A stretch of DNA of 39,074 nucleotides from Bacteroidota bacterium (lineage in GTDB: Bacteria; Bacteroidota; Bacteroidia; Chitinophagales; Chitinophagaceae), in contig JAEZGI010000060.1 of assembly GCA_023416995.1 (NCBI GenBank), forward strand, positions 1 through 39,074. The letters run 5' to 3'. Made by a program: the position numbers and the translations under genes. Shown one piece after another: positions 23,284 through 32,184 of the stretch. Each line of letters opens with the position of its first letter. The first letter of the stretch is position 1. The notes beneath the pieces are model-generated. The model searched no databases. It had not been told where the DNA came from and worked only from the letters and a program-made list of their open reading frames with translations.

Positions 23284-23309
23284 TAAAAAAACCGGGCCTG
23301 GCCCGGTTT
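23284..23309 (-). terminator. Rho-independent terminator of rpmI-rplT
   Basis: The stem AAACCGGGCC/GGCCCGGTTT (23289-23309) is followed on the minus strand by further T. It lies 69 bases after rplT. Confidence 0.9.
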
Positions 23310-23377
23310 CTCAATTCTTAAGCTTATGAGTAGCCGCTTGCGCAGCTGTCAAAGATTTCTGTGTAATGATGGTACAG

Positions 23378-23722
23378 TTATTTAACTGAACCAACCAGGC
23401 TTTTGAAGCTCTCAGGTTCATTCATGGCCAGGTCAGCCAGGATCTTACGATCGAGGGTGATACCTTTTTTGTTAAGCAGGTTGATGAACTGTGAGTAAGT
23501 GAGTCCTTCTTCGCGAACTGCTGCGTTGATACGGGCGATCCACAAAGCGCGGTATTCTCTTTTCTTCAGTTTGCGGCCCACATATTTATAAGTGAGACCT
23601 TTCTCCATTACGTTTTTCGCAACGGTATATACATTTTTACGCTTACCGTAAAATCCTTTGGCAGCTTTTAAGATACGTTTTCTCCGGGCTCTTGAAGCAA
23701 CGGCATTTACTGAACGTGGCAT
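23378..23722 (-). CDS. rplT: 50S ribosomal protein L20
   Basis: 114 residues, full length. PRSVNAVASRARRKRILKAA and the KGFYGKRKNVYTVAKNV region with WIARINAAVREEGLTYSQF are the L20 signature. L20 is needed for assembly of the 50S subunit and represses its own operon in several bacteria by binding the leader. It follows rpmI by 45 bases on the same strand and is closed by a terminator. The gene that usually starts this operon, infC, is not here. Confidence 0.98.
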   Translation of the reverse strand: MPRSVNAVASRARRKRILKAAKGFYGKRKNVYTVAKNVMEKGLTYKYVGRKLKKREYRALWIARINAAVREEGLTYSQFINLLNKKGITLDRKILADLAMNEPESFKSLVGSVK

Positions 23723-23767
23723 ATAATGAGTTTATAATGTTAATGGAATACTTAAGATTGACTACGA

Positions 23768-23965
23768 TTATTTCAATCTTAAAAGTCGTTTTACAAAATC
23801 AAGATTTGACTTGTGTACAACGCCATCTTTATTCAGTGCGCGTTTTCTTCTCTTTGATTTTTTTGTGAGGATGTGTCTTTTGTAAGATTTCTGGTGTGTA
23901 ATCTTTCCGGTACCGGTAACTTTAAACCGTTTTTTGGCACTGGAATTCGTTTTTACCTTTGGCAT
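23768..23965 (-). CDS. rpmI: 50S ribosomal protein L35
   Basis: 65 residues: PKVKTNSSAKKRFKVTGTGK, then KRHILTKKSKRRKRAL, the L35 pattern. The ATG at 23965 fits the family; the frame opens three codons earlier. It is the first gene of a two-gene transcript with rplT. It has its own promoter and a leader of about 100 bases that can form two hairpins. Confidence 0.97.
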   Translation of the reverse strand: MPKVKTNSSAKKRFKVTGTGKITHQKSYKRHILTKKSKRRKRALNKDGVVHKSNLDFVKRLLRLK

Positions 23966-24079
23966 TTGTTCCAATTTAATTTTTACACCCTGCTGGCGCC
24001 TCCGAACAGACGGAGAACTTTTTGGGCCCTGTGGGTAATCCGGATTTCTTTCAAAATCCTGAAATGGGCTGCAAAAGTA
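23966..24079 (-). promoter_or_regulatory. Promoter and structured leader of rpmI-rplT
   Basis: The -7 box TACTTTTG is at 24079-24072 on the minus strand; a TTTG -33 box is not obvious. In the leader, GGATTT-N6-AAATCC and CTCCG-TCTGTT-CGGAG form two short hairpins before the rpmI start. This is where ribosomal-protein autoregulation usually occurs, but no known leader class is recognised. Confidence 0.5.
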
Positions 24080-24219
24080 AGAAAAAGATTGGTTAAATGC
24101 GCATTTAAAATTAATATTGAAGATTGTTTATTTCGCAATCTATCGTTAATATTAGAAACGAGAATTAGCGTTTAATTCTATGGATATTAACACATTAAAT
24201 TCTGACTAACTGTAAAAAA

Positions 24220-27200
24220 ATGACAAATTTGCTTCGATTCGCCTGCCTGTCCTTTCTGATTGGCGTCCTTTTCGCCTGTAACTCAAGATCCGGAAAACCC
24301 CGCGTATTAGTCTTCTCAAAAACAACTGCTTTCCGCCACAGCGCTATTCCATCCGGCCAGGCAGCCCTGATTAAACTGGGCCAGGAGAATGGTTTTGATG
24401 TTGACACAACAGAAAACGCTGATTACTTCAATGAAGATTCGCTTCAAAAATATGCCGCAGTGATCTTTTTGAACACTACCGGTAATATGCTGAACAACTT
24501 CCAGGAAGCCGATTTTGAACGTTATATCCAGGCCGGGGGTGGTTTCGTTGGCATACACTCAGCAACCGATGGCGAATACGACTGGGGTTGGTACACCCGC
24601 CTAGTTGGTGGCCAGTTCGCGAGCCATCCAAAACAACAGGATGCAGTTTTGAAGGTGGTAGACCAAACCCACGCATCTACCAAACACCTGCCCGCTGAAT
24701 GGAAAAGGAAAGACGAATGGTACAACTTCAAAAATCTGAACCCCGATGTGAAGGTGCTGATTAAAATAGATGAATCAAGCTATGAAGGTGGCAAAAACAA
24801 CAATGACCACCCGATGGCCTGGTACCACGATTACGACGGGGGCCGCGCTTTCTATACTGCTCTTGGCCACACCGATGAATCTTACCAGGAAGAAAACTTC
24901 CTGAAGCACCTGTTGGGTGGCATCCAGTATGCAATGGGCGACAACAAAAAACTCAACTACTCCAAAGCAAAATCTGTACGCCAACCGGATGAAGACAGGT
25001 TCACAAAAACAATCCTGACAGAAGGAACCCTGTACGAACCAACAGAAATGACGATCCTGCCAAATTTCGATGTACTCGTGGCTCAGCGCCGGGGCGAACT
25101 GATGCACTACAAAAGTTCAGATAAATCATTCCGCCAGGCAGGGTTTCTGAATGTGTATTTTAAAACCAACACAAAGGGCGTAAACGCAGAAGAGGGTTTC
25201 CTGGGCATCCAGGCCGATCCCGACTTCGCGAAAAATCATTACGTCTATATCTTTTATAGTCCGATCGATACCTCGGTAAACAGGTTGTCACGTTTCAAAT
25301 TTGAGAATGACACACTGGATATGAGTTCAGAAAAAGTGATTCTACAGTTTTATTCTCAAAGGGAAATCTGTTGTCATACCGGTGGTTCTATCGCTTTTGG
25401 ACCTAATAAAGAACTTTATCTTTCAGCGGGCGATAACTCCACTCCTTTTGATGAACGCGGACAACGTTTTGTGAACCGCGGTTTTGCACCACTCGATGAT
25501 CGCCCGGGTCACGAACAATACGATGCCCGGAGATCCGCAGGCAATACAAATGATCTGAGAGGTAAGATCATGCGGATAAAGATCAACGAAGACGGCACTT
25601 ACGAAATTCCGGAAGGCAACCTCTTTCCAAAAGGGACCGCCAATACCCGTCCTGAAATCTATGTAATGGGTAACCGTAACCCTTACCGTATATCAGTCGA
25701 TCAGAAAAATGGCTACCTGTATTGGGGTGAAGTTGGACCAGATGCCAATGCCGACAGTATGGGTACCCGCGGGCCAAGAGGTTACGATGAGGTGAACCAG
25801 GCCCGGAAAGCAGGCTTCTATGGCTGGCCCCTGTTTGTTGGAAACAATTATCCATACCATGAGTACGATTATGCCACCGGTCAATCCGGCGCTGCTTTCG
25901 ACCCGCAAAAGCCAGTTAATAATTCCAGGAACAATACCGGTCTCCAGGCTTTACCTGCCGTGGCACCACCATTCATCTGGTACCCATATGCAGAATCGCC
26001 CGACTTCCCACAAGTAGGAACCGGAGGCCGGAACGCCATGGCCGGTCCGGTTTATTATACCGATATGTTCCCCAAGGATACCCGGTACCCTGATTTCTAC
26101 AACGGCAAGTTGTTTATCTACGACTGGATAAGAGGTTGGGTTAAAGTTGTAACCATGCGTGAAAACGGTGACTTTGATAAGATGGAGCCGTTTATGGGAA
26201 GTACCCGTTTCAACAGTCTGATCGATATGGAAACCGGACCCGACGGAAAATTGTATATCCTGGAATATGGCTCGGGATGGTTCTCAAAAAATCCCGATGC
26301 GGCATTGTCGAGAATTGATTACAACGCCGGTAACCGCGCACCAAAGGTTTCAGAACTAAAAGTAGATAAAACCACCGGGGCATTACCCTTTACTGTTACC
26401 GCTTCAGTAGAAGCCAGCGATCCGGAAAAAGATAAAATAACTTATGTCTGGGATCTTGGTGGCACTAAAAAAGAAACCAGCGAACCAACCATTACTCACA
26501 CTTTTGATAAAGCAGGTGATTACAACATTACTGTAGAAGCAAAAGATGATAAGAACCAGAGCACAAAAAGTAACTCCGTTGCAGTTTATGCGGGTAATGA
26601 GGCCCCGGTTGTAAAAATTGACCTGGTTGGCAATAAAACCTTCTACTTCCCCGGTCGCCCGGTTGAATATGGTGTTCAGGTATCTGATAAGGACGATCCG
26701 GATGCAGGGAAAGATATGTCGGGTTTAGTAGTTTCTGCAGATTACGTTGAGGGTACTGACCGCGCCGCTGCATCGCCAGGGCACCAGGTGCTGACAGAAG
26801 CGATGATAGGTCGAAATCTGGTTATGTCGCTCGACTGTAAATCATGTCATAAAACAAATGAGAAATCGGTTGGGCCTTCTTATACAGACGTAGCAAAACG
26901 TTATGAGAAAAATGCCGATGCGGTCAATTACCTTACCCAAAAAATCATCAAAGGTGGCAGTGGTGTTTGGGGCGAAGTAGCAATGCCTGCCCACCCTACA
27001 TTGAAAGAAGGAGATGCAAAACAGATAGTAGCCTGGATCCGCACCCTTGCCGGGTCGCCCACAGAAGGGAAAAGTTTACCTGCTTCGGGCAAAATCAATC
27101 CAACACTCAACAAACCAGTATTGGATCGTGGCAGGTTGTACTTGTCGGCAAGTTATACTGACAAAGGCGGACCAAACATTAAACCGCTTACTGCTGATGC

Positions 27201-27627
27201 AGTGGTTACCCTGCGCAACAATAAGATGCCATTCAACGGTGTTCAGAAGATGCAGGGTTTCACAAAAATGAATGTGCGTGGCATGGCCATACTCATCACG
27301 CCCAAAACACCGGGACATTTCGCAATCGAAAACATCGATCTCACAAGTGTTTCAACGGTTACATTGGCAATGAGCTGGCTTGAACCAACAGTTGCCGGTT
27401 TTACTTTTGAACTCCGCCTTGATGCACCTGATGGTCAGTTGATCGGTACCCTGAAGTCGTCTGGTGGGGGTGCGAAGGGCACACAGGAAAAACCTGCAGT
27501 CGGTGAGGTTACAGGCAAGATATCACCAGTAACAGATGGTAAAATGCATCAATTGTATATTGTTAGTAAACCCAACGATCCGAAAGAACCAAACTTCGTA
27601 GCGTTGAGCAGCATTACATTTAAATAA
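24220..27627 (+). CDS. Multidomain lipoprotein: ThuA, glucose/sorbosone dehydrogenase-like, PKD and cytochrome c domains
   Basis: The 1135-residue protein begins with a lipoprotein signal (FLIGVLFACNS, lipobox LFAC). Residues about 25-240 form a ThuA-like glutamine-amidotransferase fold (RVLVFSKTTAFRHSAIPSG, GFVGIHSATDGEYDW, NDHPMAWYHDYDGGRAFYT). Residues about 270-700 resemble the beta-propeller of PQQ-type glucose/sorbosone dehydrogenases (EGFLGIQADPDFA, RGKIMRIKINEDG, GNRNPYRI). A PKD domain follows at about 710-790. A class I cytochrome c comes next, with heme site C873-K-S-C876-H877 and a possible Met ligand in VAMPAHP. The last 150 residues look like a beta-sandwich carbohydrate-binding domain. 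It probably oxidises a sugar in the periplasm or at the outer surface and passes electrons through the fused heme. The substrate is unknown. Confidence 0.88.
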   Translation: MTNLLRFACLSFLIGVLFACNSRSGKPRVLVFSKTTAFRHSAIPSGQAALIKLGQENGFDVDTTENADYFNEDSLQKYAAVIFLNTTGNMLNNFQEADFERYIQAGGGFVGIHSATDGEYDWGWYTRLVGGQFASHPKQQDAVLKVVDQTHASTKHLPAEWKRKDEWYNFKNLNPDVKVLIKIDESSYEGGKNNNDHPMAWYHDYDGGRAFYTALGHTDESYQEENFLKHLLGGIQYAMGDNKKLNYSKAKSVRQPDEDRFTKTILTEGTLYEPTEMTILPNFDVLVAQRRGELMHYKSSDKSFRQAGFLNVYFKTNTKGVNAEEGFLGIQADPDFAKNHYVYIFYSPIDTSVNRLSRFKFENDTLDMSSEKVILQFYSQREICCHTGGSIAFGPNKELYLSAGDNSTPFDERGQRFVNRGFAPLDDRPGHEQYDARRSAGNTNDLRGKIMRIKINEDGTYEIPEGNLFPKGTANTRPEIYVMGNRNPYRISVDQKNGYLYWGEVGPDANADSMGTRGPRGYDEVNQARKAGFYGWPLFVGNNYPYHEYDYATGQSGAAFDPQKPVNNSRNNTGLQALPAVAPPFIWYPYAESPDFPQVGTGGRNAMAGPVYYTDMFPKDTRYPDFYNGKLFIYDWIRGWVKVVTMRENGDFDKMEPFMGSTRFNSLIDMETGPDGKLYILEYGSGWFSKNPDAALSRIDYNAGNRAPKVSELKVDKTTGALPFTVTASVEASDPEKDKITYVWDLGGTKKETSEPTITHTFDKAGDYNITVEAKDDKNQSTKSNSVAVYAGNEAPVVKIDLVGNKTFYFPGRPVEYGVQVSDKDDPDAGKDMSGLVVSADYVEGTDRAAASPGHQVLTEAMIGRNLVMSLDCKSCHKTNEKSVGPSYTDVAKRYEKNADAVNYLTQKIIKGGSGVWGEVAMPAHPTLKEGDAKQIVAWIRTLAGSPTEGKSLPASGKINPTLNKPVLDRGRLYLSASYTDKGGPNIKPLTADAVVTLRNNKMPFNGVQKMQGFTKMNVRGMAILITPKTPGHFAIENIDLTSVSTVTLAMSWLEPTVAGFTFELRLDAPDGQLIGTLKSSGGGAKGTQEKPAVGEVTGKISPVTDGKMHQLYIVSKPNDPKEPNFVALSSITFK

Positions 27628-27643
27628 GAAACTGGTATGAACT

Positions 27644-27675
27644 AAAAAACCCGGGTCATCTGATCCGGGTTTTTT
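27644..27675. terminator. Bidirectional Rho-independent terminator
   Basis: AAACCCGGGTCA (27647-27658) pairs with TGATCCGGGTTT (27661-27672) with one G-U pair. A runs and T runs flank both sides, so it can serve the plus-strand lipoprotein gene and the convergent minus-strand gene. Confidence 0.85.
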
Positions 27676-27693
27676 AGTTTTTGCAGAAAACTG

Positions 27694-28071
27694 CTAAGCC
27701 TTGATTTTCTTTTTAGAATGTGAGAAGTTGATTGTAAAAACAATTAGCATGATAGCCAATCCAAAAAACTCGCGGGTATCTTCGATCCATGGTTTTGTTG
27801 CTTTCATCGAGCCGGCAATGTTTTCGGCTTTATGTGTGGTTAGCCATGACAATACACCATCTTCCTCAAAAAACAGGTAAACCGCATAAGCACCGAAAAA
27901 CAAAAGCCCCGCTATCAGCGCAGTACGGTTATATATTCCTTTTGCACAAAACCAGCATACAATGGCAGCAAAAAGATAAATCGGAATCCATAACCACGGA
28001 TCAGGATCATTGTATTGCAGGGCTGCAAACAAAACAAACAACACAACAAAGACAATATTAAAGATCCTCAT
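27694..28071 (-). CDS. TMEM220 family membrane protein
   Basis: 125 residues with four hydrophobic helices: about 2-18, 26-44, 50-68 and 100-116. ALQYNDPDPWLWIPIYL near residues 17-33 is the hallmark of the transmembrane 220 family, and EDTREFFGL near residue 97 is also conserved there. The function of the family is unknown. The gene is convergent with the large lipoprotein gene and downstream of a TonB-dependent receptor with a terminator between, so it is probably transcribed alone. The ATG at 28071 fits the first helix. Confidence 0.85.
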   Translation of the reverse strand: MRIFNIVFVVLFVLFAALQYNDPDPWLWIPIYLFAAIVCWFCAKGIYNRTALIAGLLFFGAYAVYLFFEEDGVLSWLTTHKAENIAGSMKATKPWIEDTREFFGLAIMLIVFTINFSHSKKKIKA

Positions 28072-28102
28072 GTTTAAAGTTTTTCAAGGGAACCAATGTA
28101 TG

Positions 28103-28132
28103 AAAAAAAAGACTTCTGCCGAAGCAGAAGTC
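28103..28132 (-). terminator. Rho-independent terminator of the TonB-dependent receptor gene
   Basis: GACTTCTGC (28111-28119) and GCAGAAGTC (28124-28132) form a perfect stem, followed on the minus strand by eight T. A second hairpin CCCGGC/GCCGGG lies at 28145-28164. Confidence 0.9.
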
Positions 28133-28181
28133 CTGTATTATAAACCCGGCCTCTTTTTGCCGGGATAATTCTAATCAGTAA

Positions 28182-31073
28182 TTACAACAGGTTATATCCA
28201 AAACTGATGTAATAAACACCACCAATCATTGGGTTACCAAATGCGCTGATATAATATTTGTTGAGTAGGTTCGATCCACCGATTTTAGCGATGCTCCTGA
28301 TCTTTGGAAACTTGTGACTGATCTGTGCATCAAAGGTTCCGTAGGCATCAATGGAACCGGTTCCGAATGTGCCTTGCCAGTTAACCTTATCCTGCCATCT
28401 CCAAACAAGGTTGAATCCCCAGTTTGTTTTAGCAATTCCCTCATTACCAAGCCCCAGGTTGTACCTGATTTTTGGTGTATTAAAAAAGGTGATAAGTCCA
28501 TCCGGAACATCCCGCAATTGGTCACCGCTGATATTTGCGCGGGCATTAAACCCACCACCTAACTGGTAGTCGACACTAATTCCCCATCCCAGAGCTTTAA
28601 CCGAATTATCGCTGTTAACGGGGTATGAATAGTTTTCACTAGCCAGCGGATTTGCAATATTACCGCCCTGTGCGGCGCGACCAACCGCGATTCTGCCGAT
28701 AAAATCTTTGTATTCGCTGTAATAAACATAAGCATCTACCAGGAAGGAACGAGTGACGAGACCACGATATCCCACTTCATAACTATTGACAGATTCAGGT
28801 TTGAGATTTCTGAACTCTGCCTGTTGCAGCAATCCGGGATTAGGCGCTCCTGCAGCAACCGAACCACGGTATGCGCCTATACTTTCAGCTGTATAAACCG
28901 GGTTATTGATAAAATCGAAGTAGGTCTGAAACGAAGATAATCCACCGATTAATCTGGATCCCGGGGTATTCAGGTTGATGTATTGATCCTGGGTTGAAGG
29001 GAACCGGTAAGCTGTCTGGAACGAGAGCCGGATATTGTTATCATTTGCTACCTTGATAGAAGCAGTAATCCGGGGGGTGAACCGTCCCTTAAAATTCATG
29101 CTTTTATCGTAACGTCCGGATGCTGTAAGTTTCAGCACATCTTCAAACAGGCGTTTCTGCAACTGAACAAAGGCACCATATTCATTGATATTGATCGGTC
29201 CTGCTGTATCTACGAAAATGGTCCCTTTGGAATTGAGGTGATAACGACGAAAATTACCACCCAGCAATACATCAACAACTTTTGTATAATCGCTGATGTC
29301 CCATTGTCCTTCGTAGTGATACAAACTTGATTTATCTGCAAAACGTGCTCCGCCATCTTTGATATCGGTGCTGATAGCCTTATCAAATGCCTGGTTGAAT
29401 GCATCGGTTCCTGGTAACAGTCTTCCGGTTTCTGCAGCATTACGTGCAATGGCATGGGCCTGTGCATCAGTGGCACCTTGTAGAATTGCTCCCGAATAAT
29501 TGCCCGTGTATTGCGCAAACCAGTTTTGATTTGATTTCCAGGCACTGTTAACAGCTACGGCGGCAGTGGTAGCGGTATAGGAATCACCTGAATTTTCCTG
29601 CGTGGTATATGCTCTCAGGTACCAGCGTTTTCCACGCACTTCTGCACGGTACTGGCCCATAATGAAGTTCTTTAGGGCATAACGGTCGGCCCCGGTATAA
29701 ACGGTTGTTCCGGTACCCCAATAAGCCAGTAAAGAAGCTTCAATATTGTTTGTTATTTTATAATAAGCACCCGCATTGAACTTTAGACTATAAGCGTCAT
29801 AATCCACCAGGTGTCTCTCTTCATAACCTGTACGGCTAACCAATTGTCCGCCGAACACATTATTCTTTAAACCGAGATAAAAAGGCTGAAGCTGTTGAAT
29901 TCCCGCGAGCAGCGCGGCTGTTTGTGGAATATTGGGTATATACGATCCCGGATCGGCCATGATCGCATCAAGTTGAGCCTGGTTTGGCGCGCTGCCAAGC
30001 ACCTGGCCTATTCCGGCTGAAACCAACGGTAAATTTTGTGCTACCGCAACCTGCGCAAAACTATTCATGCTGGCACTGGCCTCATCGCCATATATATTAA
30101 TGCCATCATAATTGTTATCGGTTTGCCGGTTGCCGGGTTTTACCTCACTAAGCACGTTATTTCTTGCCAGGTTCCGCGAATCACTCGCCTGCCAGTCTTT
30201 TGCGCTGATGAACTGGCCCCCTATCTTGAAAGCAAATTTTTCACCGACCTTTTTTCCATAACGGAAAGCCCAGTCGTAATATGGAGATGCTGAACGCTGC
30301 CTGTTATCAGTGTGCATGATGCCTTGTTTCACCTGCACACTCAGCCCCTGGTATTTAAAAGGACTCTTACTTGTCATAAGTAGTGTACCGTTCATGCCTC
30401 CCGGGCCATATAAAGCGGAAGAAGCTCCCTGTAATAACTCAACATTGTCAATATCCAGTTCGGTTGGCCCCATAATGATACCCACTGCAAAATTCAAAGC
30501 TGGCGCCTGGTTATCCATTCCATCTACAAGTTGATTGAAACGTAGGTTGCCACTGCCATTGAACCCGCGTGTACTGAGCGTGTTGAAGGTTAAACTCGAG
30601 GTTGTCATGTCTACTCCCTTGAAGTTTGCCATAGCCTGGTAGAAACTCGGTGCTGCCGCCGCACGTACAGCCGCAGAACCCATGCGTTCGATCGAGACCG
30701 GGCTTTCAAGTATTCTTTCAGCCACACGACTCGCAGAAACAACTACTTCGGCACCGAGTGTTGAACCCGGAACAAGTTCGACACTTATCGACCCGCTGGC
30801 TGCAGTAACTGTAACTTCTTGTTGTTCAAAACCAATAGATGAAACGACTAATGTGATCGGAAAAGATTGCGAAGAGGAGATACGGAACTGTCCCCTTTCA
30901 TCGGTAAACGTACCTTCATTTGTTCCTTTAAGTGTGATTGAAACTGCTGGTAAGAATTCTTTGGTTAAACTATTAGTGACCGTTCCCTGCAAAACTGCGG
31001 TTTGTGCTACGACCCCGACGGACAAAAGGCTTAATACTACGAACAACAACGATAGCCGGTAGTTTTTTTTCAT
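28182..31073 (-). CDS. TonB-dependent receptor with carboxypeptidase-like N-terminal domain
   Basis: 963 residues. A signal peptide (YRLSLLFVVLSLLSVGVVAQ) precedes a carboxypeptidase-regulatory-like domain (about 25-105: AVLQGTVTNSLTKEFLPAVS). A plug domain follows at about 115-235, with VVVSASRVAERILESPVSIE, STRGFNGSGNLRF and VELLQGASSALYGPGGMNG. A 22-strand-type barrel makes up the rest and ends in YYISFGYNLL, a typical last strand with a terminal hydrophobic residue. It should import a ligand through the outer membrane with TonB energy. No SusD, iron or vitamin gene lies beside it, so the ligand cannot be named. It is divergent from purC. Confidence 0.95.
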   Translation of the reverse strand: MKKNYRLSLLFVVLSLLSVGVVAQTAVLQGTVTNSLTKEFLPAVSITLKGTNEGTFTDERGQFRISSSQSFPITLVVSSIGFEQQEVTVTAASGSISVELVPGSTLGAEVVVSASRVAERILESPVSIERMGSAAVRAAAAPSFYQAMANFKGVDMTTSSLTFNTLSTRGFNGSGNLRFNQLVDGMDNQAPALNFAVGIIMGPTELDIDNVELLQGASSALYGPGGMNGTLLMTSKSPFKYQGLSVQVKQGIMHTDNRQRSASPYYDWAFRYGKKVGEKFAFKIGGQFISAKDWQASDSRNLARNNVLSEVKPGNRQTDNNYDGINIYGDEASASMNSFAQVAVAQNLPLVSAGIGQVLGSAPNQAQLDAIMADPGSYIPNIPQTAALLAGIQQLQPFYLGLKNNVFGGQLVSRTGYEERHLVDYDAYSLKFNAGAYYKITNNIEASLLAYWGTGTTVYTGADRYALKNFIMGQYRAEVRGKRWYLRAYTTQENSGDSYTATTAAVAVNSAWKSNQNWFAQYTGNYSGAILQGATDAQAHAIARNAAETGRLLPGTDAFNQAFDKAISTDIKDGGARFADKSSLYHYEGQWDISDYTKVVDVLLGGNFRRYHLNSKGTIFVDTAGPININEYGAFVQLQKRLFEDVLKLTASGRYDKSMNFKGRFTPRITASIKVANDNNIRLSFQTAYRFPSTQDQYINLNTPGSRLIGGLSSFQTYFDFINNPVYTAESIGAYRGSVAAGAPNPGLLQQAEFRNLKPESVNSYEVGYRGLVTRSFLVDAYVYYSEYKDFIGRIAVGRAAQGGNIANPLASENYSYPVNSDNSVKALGWGISVDYQLGGGFNARANISGDQLRDVPDGLITFFNTPKIRYNLGLGNEGIAKTNWGFNLVWRWQDKVNWQGTFGTGSIDAYGTFDAQISHKFPKIRSIAKIGGSNLLNKYYISAFGNPMIGGVYYISFGYNLL

Positions 31074-31225
31074 AATGGCAATTTTTGTGAAAGAAAGAGT
31101 GATAATCAGATCCTGACTGTAACCATTTTTACCATGTTCTAATTTAATTCTTTGTGCATATCGTACGAAATTTCGACAAACAATTTTCTACTTATTTTAC
31201 CCCGGCTAACATGTATATTCGGGCC

Positions 31226-32155
31226 ATGAATACAATGCTTTTTCCGGGTCAGACAAAATATTATAAAGGCAAGGTTCGCGATGTTTATACCATCAATGAA
31301 AACCTTCTTGTGATGGTTGCTTCGGACCGTATTTCAGCCTTCGATGTTATACTTCCAAGACCCATCCCTTTTAAAGGACAGGTATTAAACCAAATAGCTG
31401 CATACATGCTTCGTGCCACGAGCGATATATGCCCAAACTGGCTGTTGGATGTACCCGCTCCAAATGTTTCGATAGGTAAGAAATGTGAACCGTTCAAAAT
31501 AGAGATGGTGGTAAGAGGAAATCTTACGGGTCATGCCTGGCGCACGTATGCCAGCGGTGCCCGTAGTTTATGTGGCGTTGAAATGCCCGATGGTCTCAAA
31601 GAAAATGACTACTTCCCTACCCCCATTATTACACCTTCAACCAAAGCAGAAGCAGGACACGATGAAGATATTTCTGCAGAGGAGATCATCAGTTCCGGGC
31701 TCGCTTCAAAGGAAGATTGGGAAACATTAAAGAAATACACGCTTGCATTATTCGAACGCGGCAAAGAGATCGCTGCAAAAAGAGGATTGATCCTGGTTGA
31801 TACCAAATACGAATTTGGAAAAATCAATGATGAAATTTACCTGATGGATGAAATACATACGCCCGATTCATCCCGGTATTTTTTTGCAGATGGATTTGAA
31901 AAAAGACAAGCCGCCGGTGAAAGACAAAAACAACTCAGCAAAGAGTTCGTTCGCGAATGGCTCATTGAAAATAATTTCATGGGCAAAGAGGGACAGACCG
32001 TACCTGAAATGACCGACGCCTGGATCGATGTTATATCAAAACGATACATCGAGTTATACGAAAACGTGATTGGTGAAAAGTTTGTACCGGAGCCCTTAAG
32101 CGAAGACGAAACCATTGCCCGTGTAAATACAAGTCTGCAGCGGCTGGGTTCCTGA
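31226..32155 (+). CDS. purC: Phosphoribosylaminoimidazole-succinocarboxamide synthase (SAICAR synthase)
   Basis: About 309 residues, of the longer SAICAR synthase type. YKGKVRDVYTINENLLVMVA is the ATP-binding start, SDRISAFDVILPRPIPFKG follows, and EMVVRGNLTGHAWRTYASG and LVDTKYEFGKIN carry the conserved Arg, Asp and Glu. The enzyme joins CAIR and aspartate with ATP in purine synthesis, in the cytoplasm. The frame is open back to 31154; the ATG at 31226 is chosen because similarity starts soon after, but the ATG at 31211 is possible. No good promoter match is seen; TATTTTAC just upstream is a one-mismatch -7 candidate. Confidence 0.95.
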   Translation: MNTMLFPGQTKYYKGKVRDVYTINENLLVMVASDRISAFDVILPRPIPFKGQVLNQIAAYMLRATSDICPNWLLDVPAPNVSIGKKCEPFKIEMVVRGNLTGHAWRTYASGARSLCGVEMPDGLKENDYFPTPIITPSTKAEAGHDEDISAEEIISSGLASKEDWETLKKYTLALFERGKEIAAKRGLILVDTKYEFGKINDEIYLMDEIHTPDSSRYFFADGFEKRQAAGERQKQLSKEFVREWLIENNFMGKEGQTVPEMTDAWIDVISKRYIELYENVIGEKFVPEPLSEDETIARVNTSLQRLGS

Positions 32156-32184
32156 TTATTCCCGGCATCGCTGTGCTGTTGTTC

